A stretch of DNA of 5,647 bases from Rhodoferax sp. (GTDB taxonomy: Bacteria; Pseudomonadota; Gammaproteobacteria; Burkholderiales; Burkholderiaceae_C): the NCBI GenBank assembly GCA_021731215.1, contig JAKFXU010000490.1, positions 1-5,647 on the forward strand, given 5' to 3'. Position 1 is the stretch's first letter. Every line of letters starts with the position of its first letter. A program made the position numbers and the translations under genes. Shown one piece after another: positions 5,283-5,647 of this stretch. The notes below the pieces were generated by a model. That model had not been told where the DNA came from. It did not search any database and saw only the letters and a program-made list of their open reading frames with translations.

Positions 5283-5647
5283 CTACGAAGACTTGAAATT
5301 AGCCTTCTTTAATAGCGATTCGTATTGCTGCGACATCATGTAATTTTGCACTTGCGCCATGAAATCCATGGTCACAACCACAATGATCAACAGAGAGGTA
5401 CCACCGAAATAGAACGGTACGTTGTACTTCAAAATCAAAAACTCGGGCAACAAACACACTGCCGTGATGTAGATCGCACCGGCAAATGTCAGACGCAGCA
5501 AAATCTTGTCAATGTACTTGGCGGTCTGGTCGCCTGGGCGAATGCCCGGAATAAAGGCACCGCTCTTTTTAAGGTTGTCCGCTGTTTCACGACTGTTGAA
5601 CACCAGCGCCGTATAGAAAAAGCAGAAAAATATGATGGCGGCGGCGT
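5283..5647 (-). CDS. secY: Preprotein translocase subunit SecY, C-terminal 120 residues (cut by window edge)
   Basis: The C-terminal part of the SecYEG channel, through which SecA pushes unfolded proteins across, or inserts them into, the inner membrane. The visible part opens in a membrane segment ([14 protein letters not shown]). It continues with the cytoplasmic loop [21 protein letters not shown], which holds the conserved GIRPG arginine needed for SecA-driven translocation. A further segment runs to LLPEFL, and the last membrane segment ([18 protein letters not shown]) precedes the cytoplasmic tail [13 protein letters not shown], ending at TAG. Reading continues open through 5647, so an apparent GTG start near 5603 is internal. 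Everything visible is intact and matches the E. coli protein closely. Confidence 0.97.
   Translation of the reverse strand, partial: AAAIIFFCFFYTALVFNSRETADNLKKSGAFIPGIRPGDQTAKYIDKILLRLTFAGAIYITAVCLLPEFLILKYNVPFYFGGTSLLIIVVVTMDFMAQVQNYMMSQQYESLLKKANFKSS

Noticed and set aside
5283..5603. A complete 106-residue protein starting at GTG 5603
   Set aside because: The frame continues open to the window edge and the preceding codons encode conserved SecY sequence ([12 protein letters not shown]), so this is the tail of secY rather than a separate gene.

Overview
All genes in this window lie on the minus strand, so transcription runs from the right edge (5647) to the left edge (1). The dominant content is the distal end of the large ribosomal-protein cluster (spc and alpha operons), in the order secY (3' part) - infA - rpmJ - rpsM - rpsK - rpsD - rpoA - rplQ. 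Having infA directly between secY and rpmJ, together with the protein sequences (a 330-residue RpoA, a cysteine-free S4), suggests a betaproteobacterium, most likely of the order Burkholderiales and perhaps Comamonadaceae-like. The family-level placement is inference from recall, not a computed result.

Region 5647-1746 supplies the protein export channel (SecY), initiation factor IF1, ribosomal proteins L36, S13, S11, S4 and L17, and the alpha subunit of RNA polymerase. Gaps are short (14-65 bp) up to rpsK. They widen to 96, 118 and 81 bp around rpsD, rpoA and rplQ, and each of these three gaps holds a clear RNA hairpin with no U-tract. Directly after rplQ comes an initiator tRNA-fMet gene (1724-1648). 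It is followed by a small GC hairpin and then a good Rho-independent terminator (1621-1591). No terminator lies between rplQ and the tRNA, although a consensus-like -10 hexamer does.

Region 1590-363 is a separate small transcription unit. It has a 27-codon upstream reading frame with a strong ribosome-binding site, a DsbB/BdbC-type quinone-linked oxidoreductase, and a membrane-anchored DsbA/BdbD-type thiol oxidoreductase. The three are joined by 4-bp and 8-bp overlaps, which suggests coupled translation. Together the two enzymes would form a disulfide-introducing relay: substrate, then the DsbA-like CETC site, then DsbB, then quinone.

Region 230-1 is the start of fadD (long-chain acyl-CoA synthetase), cut by the left edge. 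A 14-bp inverted repeat lies in the gap upstream of it. Overall this is mostly ordinary core-genome sequence. The points worth a second look are the short ORF fused by overlap to dsbB, the position of the initiator tRNA, and the intercistronic hairpins, one of which may be a relocated S4 control site. I see no mobile element, CRISPR array or evidence of a new defence or metabolic system.
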